This document shows, piece by piece, positions 11,543 through 12,838 of a stretch of 12,838 nucleotides of DNA; within the stretch, counting starts at the first letter, position 1; every line of letters starts with the position of its first letter. A model generated the notes under the pieces. That model saw nothing but the letters and a program-made list of their open reading frames with translations, had not been told where the DNA came from and did not search any database. The DNA lies in the NCBI GenBank assembly GCA_040756085.1, contig JBFMAE010000240.1:1-12838 (forward strand), in the 5' to 3' direction. Position numbers and translations under genes: made by a program. Source of the stretch: JBFMAE01 sp040756085. Its GTDB lineage: Bacteria; Desulfobacterota; BSN033; UBA1163.

Positions 11543-12838
11543 ATGCCAGAAGATATATCTGGAGAGAAAAAGGCTCTCGATCTCAGTGTGGAGATGCCAT
11601 CGATTGAAGGAGTGGAGTCGGATGAAGAACTCCTTCTGGGCAGAGACTTAACCAGCGCCTTCATTAAGACGATTAAGGCTTTTCGGTTTTACCCACCGGA
11701 CAATCCTACCCTCAAAGGATTTCGGGACCAGCTTCTTAAGAAATTCCAATTCTTTTTGAATAAATATGAGTCCTTCGTTATTCAGATTGGAGAATATGAT
11801 CTCTCCTTTAAGGGGAAGGTCATCTACGAGAACAGGGATGTGAAGACGAGCTTGGCCTTCCTTCTTTATAAAGATGGGTTGAGGGAAATCCGGTTCACGA
11901 AGGGGCTGGAGGAGTGGGAGATTCAGGAACTGGTCGACCTCATCAAACGAAGCGATAATATCAATCAGTTAGAGGATGACCTCGTCACCCTGATGTGGGA
12001 GAGGGATTTCGCTCACATCGGTTATCTGGCCACGGATGAATTCCTGGAGGAGACGCCAGTCGTCATCCCTGAAAATGTGGACCAGTTCAGGAAGCATTTA
12101 GTATTCAAACCCCTTGCCCACCATGTAGAAGTAAATCTTCTGGAAGAGGAGTCAGAAGAAGGGATGGACTTGGATGAGGTTCTCACAAAGGTGATTGAGG
12201 AACCTCTTCCATTTGTATCGAACCGTAGCGTCTATTTCCTCCTCCCCGACGAGGTGGAAGAATTAAGAAAAGAGGTTGAATCAGAGATTGATCCGACCTT
12301 CGTCTTCAATATCACCGATATCCTTTTCGAAATTTTAGCTTTGGAGAAAGAGCCAGACCCCTATCAGGATGCGGTCAATATCCTCAATAAAATCTTGGAC
12401 GCCCTGTTAACCCTTGGTGAGTTTAAGAAAGCGAGCGATCTGCTCAAAAGGGTTTATATTATCCTCAAGACCTATGAACTCAAGGATTGGCAGATAGAAA
12501 TCATCCGGAAGTTAATCGTGGAGGCGGGGGAGGCCCAGCGGATTGAACGGATCGGGAGGATTCTGGAGAAGGAAGAAGGTGTTCGATTGGAGGATGTGAA
12601 CGGGTATTTGTTACTCCTTCAGCGAAACTCGATCAAGCACCTGATCAAACTGTTAGGGGAGCTTAAAAATTCAAAGACGAGAAGGGTGATCTGCGATGCT
12701 CTCTCTGAAATCGGGAAAGACGCCATCGAATTGTTCACCCCCTTCATCGATGATCGGCGATGGTATCTGGTACGGAATATTGCCTATATTTTAGGCCGAA
12801 TTGGGAAAGAACAATCTTTCCCTTACATACAGAAGGCA
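11543..12838 (+). CDS. HEAT-repeat-type protein of unknown function, 3' end outside window
   Basis: The first 432 residues of a large soluble protein; the frame is open to the window edge. The ATG at 11543 has AGGA 9 nt upstream. No signal peptide or membrane segment is seen. An acidic N-terminus leads into a compact region (about residues 33-135). This region contains TIKAFRFYPPDNPTLKGF, then YDLSFKGKVIYEN, SLAFLLYKDGLREIRFTKGLEEWEIQELVDLI. It resembles an N-terminal domain I associate with deltaproteobacterial HEAT proteins. A glutamate-rich linker follows, then helical pairs. From about residue 380 these look like HEAT or PBS-lyase-type repeats (SKTRRVICDALSEIGKDAIELFTPFIDDRRWYLVRNIAYILGRIGKE). 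Such repeats form scaffolds for protein binding. No catalytic motif is visible, and I assign no specific function. Confidence 0.8.
   Translation, partial: MPEDISGEKKALDLSVEMPSIEGVESDEELLLGRDLTSAFIKTIKAFRFYPPDNPTLKGFRDQLLKKFQFFLNKYESFVIQIGEYDLSFKGKVIYENRDVKTSLAFLLYKDGLREIRFTKGLEEWEIQELVDLIKRSDNINQLEDDLVTLMWERDFAHIGYLATDEFLEETPVVIPENVDQFRKHLVFKPLAHHVEVNLLEEESEEGMDLDEVLTKVIEEPLPFVSNRSVYFLLPDEVEELRKEVESEIDPTFVFNITDILFEILALEKEPDPYQDAVNILNKILDALLTLGEFKKASDLLKRVYIILKTYELKDWQIEIIRKLIVEAGEAQRIERIGRILEKEEGVRLEDVNGYLLLLQRNSIKHLIKLLGELKNSKTRRVICDALSEIGKDAIELFTPFIDDRRWYLVRNIAYILGRIGKEQSFPYIQKA

Overview
The window is bacterial chromosomal DNA with dense operons. All the main families (Mrp/Mbh antiporter, KtrAB, TrkAH, RsmI, a HEAT-repeat protein) can be recognised from their motifs. 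GC content is moderate, starts are often TTG or GTG, and two intergenic palindromic elements are present (a TCATTGC...GCAATGA element and a CCTGCC/GGCAGG palindrome). Together with the split-MrpA antiporter layout and the HEAT protein type, this points to an anaerobic deltaproteobacterium-like lineage (Desulfobacterota or a neighbour). That placement is an inference and no marker gene fixes it.

Positions 1-4845 (minus strand) hold a nine-gene operon read from right to left: mrpE, mrpF, mrpG, an mbhD-like gene, an mbhE-like gene, mrpB, mrpC, mrpD, and a second large antiporter-type subunit that leaves the window at base 1. The order matches the membrane Na+/H+ module of archaeal Mbh/Mbx complexes. 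The C-terminal half of MrpA is present as two separate small genes. Nearly every junction is an overlap or a gap of a few bases, and five of the nine genes appear to start with TTG or GTG behind a strong Shine-Dalgarno. A strong sigma70-type promoter lies at 4877-4906.

Positions 4846-5292 are a divergent intergenic region. It holds the mrp promoter, a 124-bp palindromic repeat element, an 11-bp perfect hairpin and a plus-strand promoter for the potassium genes.

Positions 5293-10481 (plus strand) hold two K+ uptake systems in a row: a KtrB-type channel with its single-RCK regulator KtrA, then a double-RCK TrkA and a TrkH channel. A large imperfect inverted repeat (8791-9024) fills the trkA-trkH gap. 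Acting with the divergent antiporter, the block would expel Na+ and accumulate K+, a cation-homeostasis island.

Positions 10499-11245 (minus) encode RsmI, the 16S rRNA C1402 2'-O-methyltransferase, convergent with trkH. An AT-rich 300-bp divergent intergenic region carries promoter-like sites for both directions. The window ends in the first 432 codons of a HEAT-repeat-type protein of unknown function.
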